Notes: a model not told the origin generated them from the sequence alone. A stretch of 64,000 nt of DNA from Azorinus chamasolen (GCA_963576725.1 OY755236.1:69224379-69288378); one strand, 5' to 3'. Shown: positions 23,051-33,654, numbered from the stretch's first letter. Made by a program: numbers and translations.

Positions 23051-23211
23051 GTGAGTACTTAAATGCTAAAATCATCATTTCTCCACCAAGCCCTATGTTG
23101 TGACCATTCTTTAGAAAAGTCTCTTCTAAAGAGTGGTCACAACATAGGATTTGATGAAGAAATAAGGAAATTATTCTTGAAGTGTTTTGATTTATATATC
23201 TTATCTGGACC
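23051..23211. mobile_element. HP-3 hairpin MITE
   Basis: Arms catcatttctccaccaagcc and the complement, apex ctttagaaaagtctcttctaaagag, right end atcttatctggacc. Followed by an ATAATA-rich run at 23288-23300. Confidence 0.7.
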
Positions 23212-23361
23212 TCTGTGTATGCAGAGTTATTTGCTTCGTCACTACTACCTGCTATTCCAATGTTGTCAAGGAACACAGAATAATATGTATAATAATAATA
23301 ATGACTTTATTTAACGAGGCTACACATTTAGGTAAGCCCAATCTTCCATGTGGGCCTCGTA

Positions 23362-23779
23362 TGTAACTCTTCACTCCATGAATAGTCATGTAAGAAATAA
23401 TGACATCATCAGTTTTAACCCATTCCCTCATAGGCTATTTTTAGATCCAACCTATCTGAATAAATCTACCGAAAATGAGTATTAACTAGAGAAAAGGAAA
23501 AAAATAGAATTTTGTACTTCTGGAACCATTGTGATTAATAGAGCATTTGCTCCTTAGGAGCAAATGCTCTATTTATCACAGTGGTTTCAAAAAATGACTT
23601 TTACAGAGTTGTAGAAAGGCGTATTTATGGAGGAAAGGGTTAATCAGATGAATGTTGATAATGGCATATGAACACAAGACGTGTTGGCCACGGAAGAAAC
23701 TACAGAATTACTCTGTAAGCAAACACAGTAGACACTGCACGAGCCATCTAATCTGGATCTAATCTGTTTGCAAAGGCAG
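23362..23779 (+). mobile_element. TTAA-2 host of a TTAA-3 insertion
   Basis: tgtaactcttcactccatgaatag at the left, interrupted after gacatcatcagtt; resumes tcagatgaatgttgataatgg, the next consensus phrase. Right terminus lost after gtttgcaaaggcag. Confidence 0.75.
23415..23643 (+). mobile_element. TTAA-3 MITE nested in TTAA-2
   Basis: TTAACCCATTCCCTCATAGG to GGAGGAAAGGGTTAA. Hairpin at 23523-23589 with apex tgctccttaggagca. TTAA at both borders. Confidence 0.9.
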
Positions 23780-23829
23780 TTATAATAGTTGCCGATACTT
23801 TCAAAGTTTGATAATCAATCACAGGATCG

Positions 23830-23975
23830 AGCCATCTGATCAGGGCCTTCTCTGTTTGCTAATGGAATTGGATAGATCTGATTTTTTAGTTTCTAAAATG
23901 GCTACAATGTTCCTGACATTCCATATTGAGTAGGTATTGAAATTTGGAATAAATATAGAACACAGATAGGTTTAA
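23830..23975 (-). mobile_element. TTAA-1 partial copy
   Basis: gagccatctgatcagggcct, tgtttgctaatggaattgga, tttctaaaatggctacaatg and gtaggtattgaaatttgg follow the reversed TTAA-1 consensus. Left half missing. Confidence 0.6.
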
Positions 23976-24026
23976 TACAAGAAGTAATCAATATTCATAA
24001 TGAGTTTGGTCTTGCATGAATAGTCA

Positions 24027-24212
24027 TCAAGTAAATGGTTATGTAACTGAAAGCAAGTAAAGGGTTATGTAACTGAAAGCAAGTAAAGGGTTATGTAACT
24101 GAAAGCAAGTAAAGGGTTATGTAACTGAAAGCTAGTAAAGGGTTATGTAACTGAAAGCAAGTAAAGGGTTATGTAACTGACATCAAGTAAAGGGTTATGT
24201 AACTGAAAGCTA
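24027..24212 (+). repeat. 26-bp minisatellite, seven units
   Basis: gtaaagggttatgtaactga plus aagcaa, repeated with almost no change. The unit contains aaagggtta, a TTAA-element terminus. Confidence 0.9.
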
Positions 24213-24214
24213 AA

Positions 24215-24414
24215 TAACTATTTACCTCATAGACATGCCTTCTTACACTTTTACAAACTGAGTAGACCCAGCTCAGATGTCTGATGAGGGTCTACTCTGT
24301 TTGCTTATGAAATAATATAGATCTCATTCTACAGTTTCTGCCATAGACAAACAATTCTAAGTCGTTATTAAAAATTAACTAATTCGTTCATTATTTCTTA
24401 TATGAATATTCATG
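24215..24414 (-). mobile_element. TTAA-2 MITE with collapsed core
   Basis: taactatttacctcatagac, core reduced to gtagacccagctcagatgtctgatgagggtctac (apex deleted), then the family consensus to atgaatattcatgac. Confidence 0.65.
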
Positions 24415-24595
24415 ACATAAAGATGTAAAACGAAATACAAGATATTTTCTTGTTCTTACAGGAAAATTGAAAACAAGAATTACCTCTAACCATTATAGGC
24501 TCAACTTGTCTGTCAAACAGCTTGAATCCATATAAGATGCTAAGTCATGTGAAATGTAAGTTGTTTAGCACACTAAGTAATAAATCTATTCTTTA

Positions 24596-24811
24596 AAAAC
24601 CCTTTCCCTGTTCTATATCTATTCCAAATTTCAATACCTTCTGAATACTCATGGACAAAATAGTTATAATGAAACTTTGGGAAACAATTATACTCGCATT
24701 TGCAAACAGTTTAAACCCAGATCAAAGGATCCCTAGAGTTGCAGGAGCTCTCTGACCAGGGTCTGCACTGTTTGCCTTTCAAAATCCTCTAACAAACCTA
24801 ATCCTATATAC
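24596..24811 (+). mobile_element. TTAA-1/TTAA-5 chimera
   Basis: The left half is TTAA-1 (accctttccctgttctatat..gttataatgaaactttgg). The core and right half are TTAA-5 (gcatttgcaaacagtttaaa, tttcaaaatcctctaac). Direct evidence of recombination through the shared core. Confidence 0.6.
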
Positions 24812-25009
24812 TTAACCCTTACAGTGCGGGACACAATCACTAATGTCCTTTGCAAACAGTGTAGACCCAGATGAGAGGGCTCCTGGAGGAGCCCTCTCAT
24901 CAGGGTCTGCACTGTTTGTTGTGTTACACTTTTCTTTAGAAACATCCCTAAATTGACCTGCTTGAATTACGGAACAGTTCATTTGAAAATTCAGCGTTGT
25001 AAGGGTTAA
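24812..25009 (+). mobile_element. TTAA-6 MITE
   Basis: TTAACCCTTACAGTGCGGGA to AGCGTTGTAAGGGTTAA, 198 bp. Perfect core arms gggctcctggaggagccc. Shares phrases such as tttctttagaaacatccc with copies at 30.0, 46.5 and 56.4 kb. Confidence 0.8.
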
Positions 25010-25021
25010 TGGATTCTGCTG

Positions 25022-25268
25022 CTCACCCTTTACTCAATAAATATATCTTTATACGCCTTTGCAAACAGTAGACCCAGATCAGATGGCTCATGTAGGAGCC
25101 TTCTGATCAGGGTCTGCTCTGTTTTGCTTATGGCATAATGTAGATATGATTCTACTGTTTCTGCCATTGCCAAAAATTCCTGTGCTCATGATCTATTTTA
25201 AAAAATAATCTAGCCAATATTCATGATGTCATTATTTCTTACATGAATATTCATGGAGTAAAGGTTAA
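25022..25268 (-). mobile_element. TTAA-2 MITE
   Basis: ctcaccctttactcaataaa at the left (TTAA mutated), core at 25060-25128, right end ttcatggagtaaaggttaa. Confidence 0.8.
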
Positions 25269-25469
25269 ACAATGATGGACCAAATCACTTTGCATATTCA
25301 GCATTCAAAGTGTAAAAGATTTCTTTGAGAATCCAAGGCAGACAATCACAAACATACTCAAGATCTATTGTTGCACAGTTGCTTCCCTTTTGACTTATCA
25401 TATTTTCAGAATGATAACTTTGAATCCTGAATGGTTCATCATGTAAGCCTTAAATTTAGTAAATGATTC

Positions 25470-25560
25470 TAAATTACAAACCGGACCGACCCAGACCAGA
25501 GGGCTCCTCCAAGAGCCATGTTACCTTGGTCTACACTGTAAATGCAACTGTCTCATTACA
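25470..25560 (+). mobile_element. TTAA-5 core fragment
   Basis: acaaaccggaccgacccaga, ggctcctccaagagcc, ttggtctacactgtaaatgc. Confidence 0.4.
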
Positions 25561-25562
25561 TA

Positions 25563-25733
25563 CACTAGAACCTGTATTAAGTGGCCATTCATTTATTGAA
25601 CCATAAGTCTTACAAAGCAGGTGGTTGCTTAATGAAGGGTGAACGTAATGCAGAAAACTATAGGACCTTTCTGCATTACTTCTGACCTGCATTAAGCTAC
25701 CACCCCACTTTAGTCATTATTTTAAACCTACTG
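25563..25733. mobile_element. TA-1 MITE, degenerate
   Basis: cactagaacctgtattaagtgg at the left, taaacctactgtg at the right; inner phrases aagggtgaacgtaatgcagaaa and tttctgcattacttctgacc match the 1-207 subtype. A run of ten G follows shortly at about 25861-25870. Confidence 0.65.
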
Positions 25734-25905
25734 TGAAAATAATGTCTGCTTACACACAGACCAATTACAGTTTACACTTCCATTTTGTTTAAGCTTTTGA
25801 AAAAACTTTTGCTGAGTGTCAAACAGCTTGAATCCTAATGATCTGGCAAGTCATACTTACAGGGGGGGGGGGTTTAAAAATCAGAATGTTACAGAAATTT
25901 GAGAT

Positions 25906-26050
25906 TACCCCTTTCAGCCCTGATTTATGAGTGTGGAATAGCCCATCAGTGTTTAACTATAGAGTCCACTCGGTATAATAGGCTTAAATATGCTAAAGGA
26001 TTTTGAATAACAAACAGTGCAGACTCTGATCAGAGTGTTCCATACTGTTA
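25906..26050 (-). mobile_element. TTAA-5 partial copy
   Basis: tttcagccctgatttatgag, gtttaactatagagtccact and ggattttgaataacaaacag, then the left core arm only. The TTAA-4 copy at 26071 lies just beyond the break. Confidence 0.5.
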
Positions 26051-26070
26051 GTCATTCTGATTGTATTTTG

Positions 26071-26319
26071 TTAACCCTTCGCTTGCTATTCACGTCAATA
26101 TACCTACCTGTGAATAGTGATGACCCAGATGAGACAGCTCCTGCAGGAGCTGTCTCATCAGGGTCTGCACTATTTACAAGTTGATTGTGCAACCAGTGCA
26201 CTCCACAGCAGTGATTGCACAGCGAAATACGTGTACACAGTGAAGATATATGTAATTCTACAACAGGGCATGGGTAAAGAAGGAGAATGTATTTTAGAAT
26301 TCAGCAAGTGAAGGGTTAA
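26071..26319 (+). mobile_element. TTAA-4 MITE
   Basis: 249 bp, TTAACCCTTCGCTTGCT to AGCAAGTGAAGGGTTAA, core apex gctcctgcaggagc. Confidence 0.9.
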
Positions 26320-26334
26320 GAGAAGAAACAATGA

Positions 26335-26716
26335 CTGTAACCTTTTACTCTATAGGTATGTCTGTTATTTTTGTTTTTACCTTTTCTTTCATACAACTTT
26401 GCAAACAGAGATGACCCAGATCAGACGGATCCTGTGTGACTTGTTTGATCAGGGTCTGCCATATTTTATTATGGTATAATAGAGATCTGATTCTATAATT
26501 TCTGCCTGAGCCATAATGCACTGTGCACATTATACCTTTATAAAAAATTATGGCGCATGAACACATGACCTTTCCTCCACAGCAGAAACTACAGAATAAA
26601 ATCCATATTATTTCATAAGCAAACGGAGCAGACCCTAAACAGACGGCTGCAATAGGATCTGGGACTACTCTGTTGGCAAAGGCATAGAAAGTCGTATTTA
26701 GAGAGTGAAGGTTTAA
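26335..26716. mobile_element. Head-to-head TTAA-2 pair
   Basis: A reversed copy from gtaaccttttactctatagg with its core at about 26401-26465 runs to gcactgtgcacattatacc. A forward copy takes over at aaaaattatggcgcatgaac, with a core at 26618-26680, and ends gaaggtttaac. Confidence 0.6.
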
Positions 26717-26959
26717 CATGTATAGAGTCAATGACAAGCACTTAGTGGTGACAGTCGACTAGGGTTTCTATCCATTAGTTAAAGTATCCATGGGTTTAAA
26801 AGTTCAAAGTTGTAATGGAAAATGGCTTCCGGTCTACAGAGCAAAATGACAGATATAAATGACTTAGTATTGCATGGCGAGTAAAAAAATAAACCCCGTA
26901 ATACAATGTCAAATGAAGTAGACAATAAAGGTCATCAATTATCGTATCAGAGACATCAC

Positions 26960-27230
26960 AAGTATTTATTAGCTGACTTTTTTATAATGGAACATGTACA
27001 CAGTATTTTCTGGTATTGGTAGAAATCTGTAGAGTCAGATCCATTATAATTACGTCAGCAAACAGAGCAGACCTTAATCAGATGACTCCTACAAGAGCTT
27101 TCTCTATTGCTTTCATTCAGCATTAACCCATTCCCTCATATTGACACCTTTTGACAACCTCTGTAAAAGTCACTTTTTGAAACCATTGTGATAAATAGAG
27201 CATTAATTTTGCTCTATCAGTCATCTTGAA
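26960..27230. mobile_element. TTAA-2(+) fragment followed by a TTAA-3(-) fragment
   Basis: gctgacttttttataatgga..gcaaacagagcagaccttaa, broken in the core. Then attaacccattccctcatat at 27122 starts a TTAA-3 piece that stops inside its hairpin (gagcattaattttgctc). Confidence 0.5.
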
Positions 27231-27331
27231 AGTGGTTGGAAACAAGACTGCACTTCAGCATGTTGATGATTCCTTACAATGTGAATTTTCAAGGAAATGC
27301 AGTGAACATTTTGACACCAGCTTTCTCCATA

Positions 27332-27552
27332 ACCCTTTACTCCATGAATATTCATGTAAAATAATGTATGTATGCATATATTAATAAGCTTAATATTTAT
27401 AATGGCATGTGAGTAAGAAAAATTTAGTCCCTTGTAATAACTGTTGAATCAGATCTATATAATTCTACTACACTCCTACAGAAGCATTCTGATCTGAGTC
27501 TACTCTGTTGGCAAAGTTGCTAAACACATATCTATGGAGCAGAGGGAAAAGG
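27332..27552 (+). mobile_element. TTAA-2 MITE, eroded
   Basis: ataaccctttactccatgaa at the left; the core's left arm is mostly deleted (ctactacactcctacagaag); right end gagcagagggaaaaggt. Confidence 0.6.
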
Positions 27553-27586
27553 TATCTGCAAATTCAAAAATGGCTGCGAAGTGGCC

Positions 27587-27983
27587 ATCTAGATCACAGG
27601 GCACCGTCACAATGAATTGTGAACCTCGACAGAAAAAAATGTATGAACACTAGATATATATATAGACAAGGGGTCGAACTTCTTATTTATGAGTTTTACA
27701 CCTCTCCCAAGTTATGCCTCTGTTGACATTCAATCAAACGGTACATCGGGTAAAGCTTTATGCCAATAAGTAGTCTAATGTATAGCCTACGTAACTGCAA
27801 AGCGAAAAGCTCCTAGTTGAAACGGTTCTCAGAAGCCACAGCAGGGAATCTCGAGAAATACGGTAATTTTGACAGGTCGGAAACATGGGAGAGGTGTAAA
27901 ACTTGTAAATAGGAAGTTCGACCCCTTGTCTATTTTTCTGTCGAGTTACATAATTCATAGTGACGGTGCCCTGTTATCTAGAT
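27587..27983. mobile_element. 397-bp element with long inverted repeats
   Basis: atctagat at both ends; arms of about 115 bp share cagggcaccgtcac, cgacagaaaaa, agacaaggggtcgaac and gttttacacctctccca in inverted order. The left arm has about 25 extra bases (tgtatgaacactagatatat). The 87-aa plus-strand frame over the right arm is not a gene. Confidence 0.8.
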
Positions 27984-28242
27984 CATACTGGATTAAAGAA
28001 GAGCTGTCACAGTCATGTGACAAATGCCCCCAAAAATTGTACCCTGTGACCTTGACCTTTGACCCATGGACCAGGGAGTTGAACGCAACACATCGTCTTT
28101 GTGTAGTGAACATTTGTGCCAGGTTATTTTGAAATCCATTCACAGATAAAAAAGTTATAGAAGGGACACGAAATTAGGGATGGACAGATGGCTCTACTAT
28201 GTTTACTAATGCTTTAAAAGGCCAGACTATCTATTAAAACTG
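27984..28242. other. No gene; repeat tail
   Basis: Phrases tgaccttgacctttgaccca and tttgtgccaggttattttga resemble the cytosine-rich bodies of GAGGGCC-type repeats (compare 38.5-39.1 kb). It ends with gggatggacagatgg. Confidence 0.4.
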
Positions 28243-28469
28243 GTTCACCTTCTCACATTCTTTGCAACCCCAGAGTAGATCTAGATCAGAGGGCTCCAGT
28301 AGGAGTCATCTGATCAGGGTCTGCTCCATTTGCTTATAACAAAAGAACTCTACAGTTTCTACCAATACCAAAATTTCTTGTGTACATTATGCCAATTATA
28401 AAATTTCAGCAAATAAATGTTTATAATGTTATTATTTCTTACATGAATATTCAGTAGGGAAAGGGTTAA
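28243..28469 (-). mobile_element. TTAA-2 MITE
   Basis: Left end eroded (ttcaccttctcacattcttt), core at 28269-28333, right end cagtagggaaagggttaa. Confidence 0.7.
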
Positions 28470-28517
28470 GTAAATAAAAAGTATGACAACACAATATCTA
28501 CATTTATAAGTTCACAT

Positions 28518-28605
28518 TAACCGTTTCCCTGTTAAGTAGTTATTCAACATTTTATCATCTCATTAACATTCATGACAGAAGCAATAAACTAGAACAGGGA
28601 AATGC
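28518..28605. mobile_element. Internally deleted TTAA-2-type MITE
   Basis: ttaaccgtttccctgttaag to ctagaacagggaaatg; the entire core has gone, leaving about 90 bp. Confidence 0.5.
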
Positions 28606-29171
28606 ACTTTTTGTATTCTTTGCGAAGCAATAGAATTCAAAGGTGGCGTTCCACAGCCTAACCTATGGTATCCTCGCCGGCCTGACAAAATAGTGCAATT
28701 TACTGACCTGCATTCAATGGATACAAAGGGTGCTTAATAAAGTGTCATCCGGAACCAATCGTGGTATACTACATCTGACATGAAAATGCCTCGTAACATA
28801 AGCTTCGGCTTAGTATGTGCAAAAATCAACAAAACCGACAAAATATAGCAATGTGTAAGAAGGGCGCACGGATATACAAATATCAGTCACATGAAGAAAT
28901 CACGTGATCATAACATGAATGAAAATACTCAATGAATAAGAAGCGCGAGTCGGATGAATTTATGCAAGCAATTAGGTAATCACGCCCATAACTGCGAGTG
29001 GTCAGTGTGATAATAAGCATAGTGGTAAACGGCTGAAGTGTCAGTTGCAACTGTATCATCAACTGGATAGGGTGTTGATGCCTTCCCTTATAGATACACA
29101 ATTCCATGCCAAAGCGAACTTATTCGATATCAGAATGATACCATGCAAAGAATACTGCAGGGTCTACAATG
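28606..29171. other. No recognisable feature; unique sequence
   Basis: About 560 bp without MITEs, slightly richer in CG dinucleotides than its surroundings. A 74-aa minus-strand frame at 28883-29107 has no recognisable motif and no splice context; I do not call it. Confidence 0.4.
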
Positions 29172-29284
29172 CTTTGATTTTACTATGGTAGAAATTGTAA
29201 AATCAGGTCCAATAGGAGTTGTCTGATCTGGGTCTACTCTGTTTACAAAGGTGTTAAAACAAATTTATATGAAGGAAAGGATTA
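29172..29284 (+). mobile_element. TTAA-2 right half
   Basis: actatggtagaaattgtaaa, right core arm ctgatctgggtctactctgt, end gaaggaaaggattaa. Confidence 0.6.
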
Positions 29285-29666
29285 AATGTACTTTTCATAC
29301 TTTTTTTCAGTAGTTAGCATTATCGGAAACTAACACAAGTTGAAAGGAATCAACTGATGAAAAACTTCAGGATGTATAAAAACTAAATTTCCTAAATCAA
29401 TAAATGTTCTGTGCTTCTTTATATTGAAGACAATTTATTTTCTCAAAGAAATGAATTTTCACCTACTTAGAAAGCATTATACAAGCAAAAGAAGCATTTT
29501 TAATTTCCTACCATTGTTTTGACTGCAAACAAGACTTTTTAGTGTGCAGGGTCAAATATCACAATTAATTTCACAACAGGACAAGTAAGCTATTAGAAGG
29601 AAATTAAACATAAATTACCTCATAATCTCTTGAGTTTTAGTCTAAAAATTGTTACTTTGCTTTAAT
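29285..29666. other. No gene; unique AT-rich sequence
   Basis: No repeats or frames of note. Confidence 0.4.
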
Positions 29667-29870
29667 TTAACCCTTTCCTTCATATAAGCACCTTTTCACA
29701 TCCTTTCAAACAGAGTTGTCCCAGGTCTGATGGCTCCTGTAGGAGCAGTCTGATCAGGGTCTGCACAGCATGCATTTGAAATTATGATAGATCTGACTCA
29801 ACAGTTTCTACCAATATAAAAGCAATTGAGCCTAATTTATAACAAAATTAGTAAGCATACAAAGAGTTAA
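29667..29870 (-). mobile_element. TTAA-2-type MITE, shortened
   Basis: TTAACCCTTTCCTTCATATA to caaagagttaa, 204 bp, core at 29705-29770 with a decayed tail. Confidence 0.65.
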
Positions 29871-29959
29871 CCGTTTGCTCCATAAATACACCTGTCTATG
29901 CCAGACCCAGATAAGATGCGAAGGACTGCTCAGCCGACTGTACATTTACTGACACTGAA

Positions 29960-30107
29960 AAGCATCTCTGGTATTTCCTGGAGGGACCAGGTCAAGCTTA
30001 CAGTGAATATTTAGGGATCTTTCTAAAGAAAAGAGTAACATGATGAACAGTGCAGACCCATCTGAGTAAAGGACTTTAGTGACTTGTTTCCCGCATTGTA
30101 AGGGTTA
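29960..30107 (-). mobile_element. TTAA-6 partial copy
   Basis: ccaggtcaagcttacagtga, tttctaaagaaaagagtaac, cgcattgtaagggttaa; the core right arm is missing. Confidence 0.5.
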
Positions 30108-30204
30108 AGCCACTCAGTCTCCCCCACCCAGTCTCCCCTCTCGGAGAATTTGTAAAGCTGAATAATTAAATTTAGTAATCAATCGTTTTTACAGATTAAA
30201 CTCT

Positions 30205-30436
30205 TTAACCCATAGATATGCCTTTAAATACCATTGCAAATAGAGTACTAAAACGTTCCTGCAGGAGTCATCTGATCAGTGCCTGCTCTATTAGCTTAAG
30301 AACTTATATAGATCTGATTCTACAGTTTCTGCACTAGCCTATTTTAATTCAAATCCTCTATTCATATACTGTTGTTTTACATTTTAGCTAATAAATATTC
30401 ATGTCATTATTTTTTATTCATGAGGTAAAGGGTTAA
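30205..30436 (-). mobile_element. TTAA-2 MITE
   Basis: TTAACCCATAGATATGCCTT to catgaggtaaagggttaa; the core is partly deleted on the left (gcaaatagagtactaaaacg). Confidence 0.75.
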
Positions 30437-30460
30437 ATCAATTACATGGAGTAGCAAAAT

Positions 30461-30710
30461 TTAACCCTTCGCTTGCTATTCACGTCAATATAACTACCTG
30501 TAAATATTGAAGACCCAGATGAGACAGCTCCTGCAGGAGCTGTCTCATCAGGGTCTGCACTATTTACAATTTGATTGTGCAACCAGTGCAATCTACAGCA
30601 GTGATTGCACAGCGAAATACTTGTAGACACTGAAGATATATGTAATCATACAACAGGGTATGGGTAAAGAAGGAGAAATGTATTTTAAAATTCAGCAAGA
30701 GAAGGGTTAA
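30461..30710 (+). mobile_element. TTAA-4 MITE
   Basis: 250 bp, TTAACCCTTCGCTTGCT to AGCAAGAGAAGGGTTAA, core apex gctcctgcaggagc. It lies 24 bp after a TTAA-2 copy. Confidence 0.9.
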
Positions 30711-31194
30711 TAGTGTTGATCTTGGTCAGATTGCTCATTCTAGAACAGTTTGATCTGAGTCTACACTATTTACGGAAGTTTGTCTCGCCAAGAGGTTTGG
30801 GTAGTTATTGAAACCCATTGCAGATCATCCCTGTTTGTTTCACATTTTCCATAACAACCGCACAAATCGCATCATTAGTCTAAAACTGTGTAAACAATGT
30901 CTGATAATGATCGATGAGATAATACAACAATGATTACTCTGTAATTTCAGTCAAACTGAACAAAAAGTGCTGCACCTTGTTTACAAAATGGTACACCATC
31001 CTAAACCCTTTCATGGCTTCTGGCACTTTTGCAAAGAGTGTACACCCAGTTCAGACATCTCTTGCAGGACCTGTCTGATCTGGGTCTGCTTTGTTTGCCT
31101 ATGGGAGCTTTCTGCATTGCTTTCAGTCTGCATTAAGAAAAAACCTGCATTTTGAAAAACTTATATTTCCTTATGTCATGGTATTGATATAGGG
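30711..31194. other. No gene; core remnants
   Basis: Core-like fragments at about 30725-30780 (cattctagaacagtttgatc) and 31030-31100 (gcaaagagtgtacacccagt..ctgatctgggtctgctttgt), and a TA-1-like gggagctttctgcattgctttcagtctgcattaag at 31103-31137. Between them is unique sequence. Confidence 0.4.
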
Positions 31195-31395
31195 TTTTAG
31201 TTATCTGATCAGGGTTTGCTCTGTTGGCTTTTGAAATGTGTACATTATAAAAATGCAGCTAATAAATATACATAACATTATTATTTCTTACATGAATATT
31301 GAACAGGGAAGCTTTAACCCTTTCCTCCATAAATACGCCTTTCTACACCTCTGTAAAAGTCACTTTTGAAAACCACTGTGATAAATAGAGCATTT
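31195..31395 (-). mobile_element. TTAA-2 right part followed by a TTAA-3 left part
   Basis: tgatcagggtttgctctgtt to gaatattgaacagggaagctttaa, then from ttaaccctttcctccataaa a TTAA-3 fragment up to gataaatagagcattttgc. Confidence 0.55.
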
Positions 31396-31502
31396 TGCTT
31401 TCTTATATGTACACTAATTATCCTAAGAATTAAGACAGACAAACTTCGGCAAATAGTGCAGACCCAGGGCCAACATTACTTTTGTTACTATGTCTGTCTG
31501 AT

Positions 31503-31713
31503 TTAACCAATTACCTCATAGGCTATTTTTAGACCCAACCTCTTTGAATCAATCTACCGAAAAGGAGCAGTTATTAGAGAAAAGGACATTTTTAGAATTG
31601 TGTAGTTTTGAAACCATTGTGATAAATAGAGCATTTGCTCCATAGGAGCAAATGCTCTATTTATCACAATGGTTTCAGAAAGTCAGGAGTAAAAAGGGGG
31701 ATATGGGTTTTAA
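31503..31713 (+). mobile_element. TTAA-3 MITE
   Basis: TTAACCAATTACCTCATAGG to atatgggttttaa. The intact hairpin at 31612-31676 has perfect arms and a ctccatagga-type apex. Confidence 0.85.
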
Positions 31714-32376
31714 AGTTATAAAACTTATGCATGATGCAACTACTGTTTTACAGACTGATGGAGATTCAAATACTTAGGGTCATTAGGATAGATTGCATTT
31801 CATTCTGGACATGTTCCAAACATTGCACTTACAGAAAAAGAATGCTCAACCACTGACGTCAGGACAGTATTTATCCTAGTTACATATGTCCGGACACAAA
31901 CTCTCTCTGTAAAGTTGATCTGAAGTCAATTTTGTATCATTTTGTAATTAAAACTAATGGAGTAGCAATTAGTGCAGACCCTTATCACACTCCTTCAGTA
32001 GCAGATTGATCTGGGTCTATACTATTTGCCTAAGTTTGTTTGGCCACATATTTAAGGTAATTACAACTGAATAAGGTGAATGAATATTGCAAAAGCTATC
32101 AAATAGATGTCAGAGCCTAACACTCCTAAATGTAAATTGTTTCAATTAATTATTTACATCAATCTCTGCCAATCCTCAAATCGACACATGAAAACGATAA
32201 ACATGTTTATCTTTTTGAAAACCAAAGGCCAAAGCTGGGGTAGCACATACAGGATGCAGGTGTAACCAGGGCTGAGAACATTTGAGTAGCAGAGCCCGAG
32301 ATAAGAGGAATATCCTAATTAGACACCCATCTCCTCTCTCCATGGTGTAGGTAAAGTGAATATGTCAATTCGATGT
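31714..32376. other. No gene; two core fragments
   Basis: A minimal core (gcaattagtgcagaccctta..gatctgggtctatactattt) lies at 31965-32030. The rest, including 32040-32376, is unique. Confidence 0.4.
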
Positions 32377-32512
32377 TTAACTCTTTCCTTCATAGGCTAT
32401 TTTTAGACCCCACTTTGAATGAATCTACCCAAATGCTCTATTTATCACAATGGTTTCAAGAAGTGGTTATTACAGAGGCATAGACAGGCGTATTTTTGGA
32501 GGAAAGGGTTAA
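32377..32512 (+). mobile_element. TTAA-3 MITE with internal deletion
   Basis: TTAACTCTTTCCTTCATAGG to GGAGGAAAGGGTTAA, but the left hairpin arm is lost; only atgctctatttatcacaatgg remains. Confidence 0.75.
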
Positions 32513-32639
32513 TCATACAGACACAGTAGCAAACAGTGTAGTTCTACACTATTTGATAAAGTTATTCTGTCAAAATACTTATGGTTAATAAGAGCATTTC
32601 CGGAACCTAGAAAAAATATTTTCTGTCGCTCCGTTGGTA

Positions 32640-32741
32640 GTTATTCCTTTCCCGATAATATATTTATTCCAAATTTCAATACCTACTGAAGTTTCATGGA
32701 CAAAATAGTTGAAAAGGCGTTTATAGGAAGGAAAGGGTTAT
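32640..32741 (+). mobile_element. TTAA-1 MITE lacking its core
   Basis: gttattcctttcccgataat and ttccaaatttcaatacctac, then directly aaaaggcgtttataggaagg..aaagggtta. About 140 bp of core is missing. Confidence 0.6.
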
Positions 32742-32825
32742 CAGAATCACACCACAATGACTATTCTAAAGAGTACCAACAAAACAGGTTTGGGATGAGA
32801 AATAAGAGATCTCAATAGATCAGGG

Positions 32826-32929
32826 TCCAAGGTTATAAAACTTCTGAGTCTGAGATCACTATCATATCTGATTGGTCAGATGCTTGAGAATGATCTCAGA
32901 CTCAAGCGAAAAAGCTTTATAACCTCGGA
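32826..32929. mobile_element. HP-2-like hairpin, short variant
   Basis: ggtccaaggttataaaactt and ctttataacctcggagtc ends; inner arms tgagtctgagatca and tgatctcagactca; atctgattggtcagat near the apex. Confidence 0.6.
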
Positions 32930-33220
32930 GTCAGTACTCCTCTAATCTCCAGTCACTGTTTCTAGTACAACAGGATAAACCAAGACTAATGACTGCTTCA
33001 ATGAGAGTGCAGTACTTGTGTAGGATCTATGCTGTTTGACATTCAACAAGATCTGCATTTTTCTTTTATACCCCTTTGACAGTCAGCAAGGATAATGATC
33101 ACACTGCAGCTAATGTTGGTCAGAGTCTATAATGTTCTCATGTTTATTCTAGTAGCATGCATGCCTTATTATTGTAACTTTGAAATCTGTGTACATACAA
33201 GATTTACCATAAAATTTGTT

Positions 33221-33641
33221 GTAACCCTTTGAATGTGGGATATGTGTGCAACTGTCATTTGCAAACAGTGAAGAACCAGATCAGCCCTTTGTCATTCAAA
33301 ATCTTCTTGTAAAGTATGTATACCCTTTCATACTGAATGAGCTTTATCATTTAACCCTTTCCCTCATAATAAAAGTCTTTCATGCATTTCCAAACAGTGT
33401 AGACCCAGATCAGATGGCTCCTATAGGAGCCATCTGATCAAGGTCTGCTCTTTTGCTTTTTACATGATATAGATCTGAGTCTACAGTTTATGTCGAAACA
33501 AAAGTTTCCTTGAAAAGTTCACATTATAATAATTGAGCTAATAAATATTCATGTTGTCATTATTTCTTACATGAATACTGAACAGGGAAAGGGTTAAATA
33601 ATAATCGACCACTTTGGAAATTCAGCATTCAAAAGGTTTAA
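33221..33641 (+). mobile_element. TTAA-5 host of a TTAA-2 insertion
   Basis: gtaaccctttgaatgtggga at the left, then gtcattcaaaatcttcttgt and accctttcatactgaatgag. Interrupted at tatcat-TTAA and resumes ataataatcgaccactttgg..attcagcattcaaaaggtttaa. Confidence 0.75.
33351..33597 (-). mobile_element. TTAA-2 MITE nested in TTAA-5
   Basis: TTAACCCTTTCCCTCATAAT to gaacagggaaagggttaa, TTAA at both ends. Core at 33388-33456 with a perfect ggctcctataggagcc apex. Confidence 0.85.
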
Positions 33642-33654
33642 CTTGAAACTAATG

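Noticed and set aside
28883..29107. 74-aa minus-strand frame in unique sequence
   Set aside because: No recognisable motif, poor start context and no donor or acceptor at sensible places.
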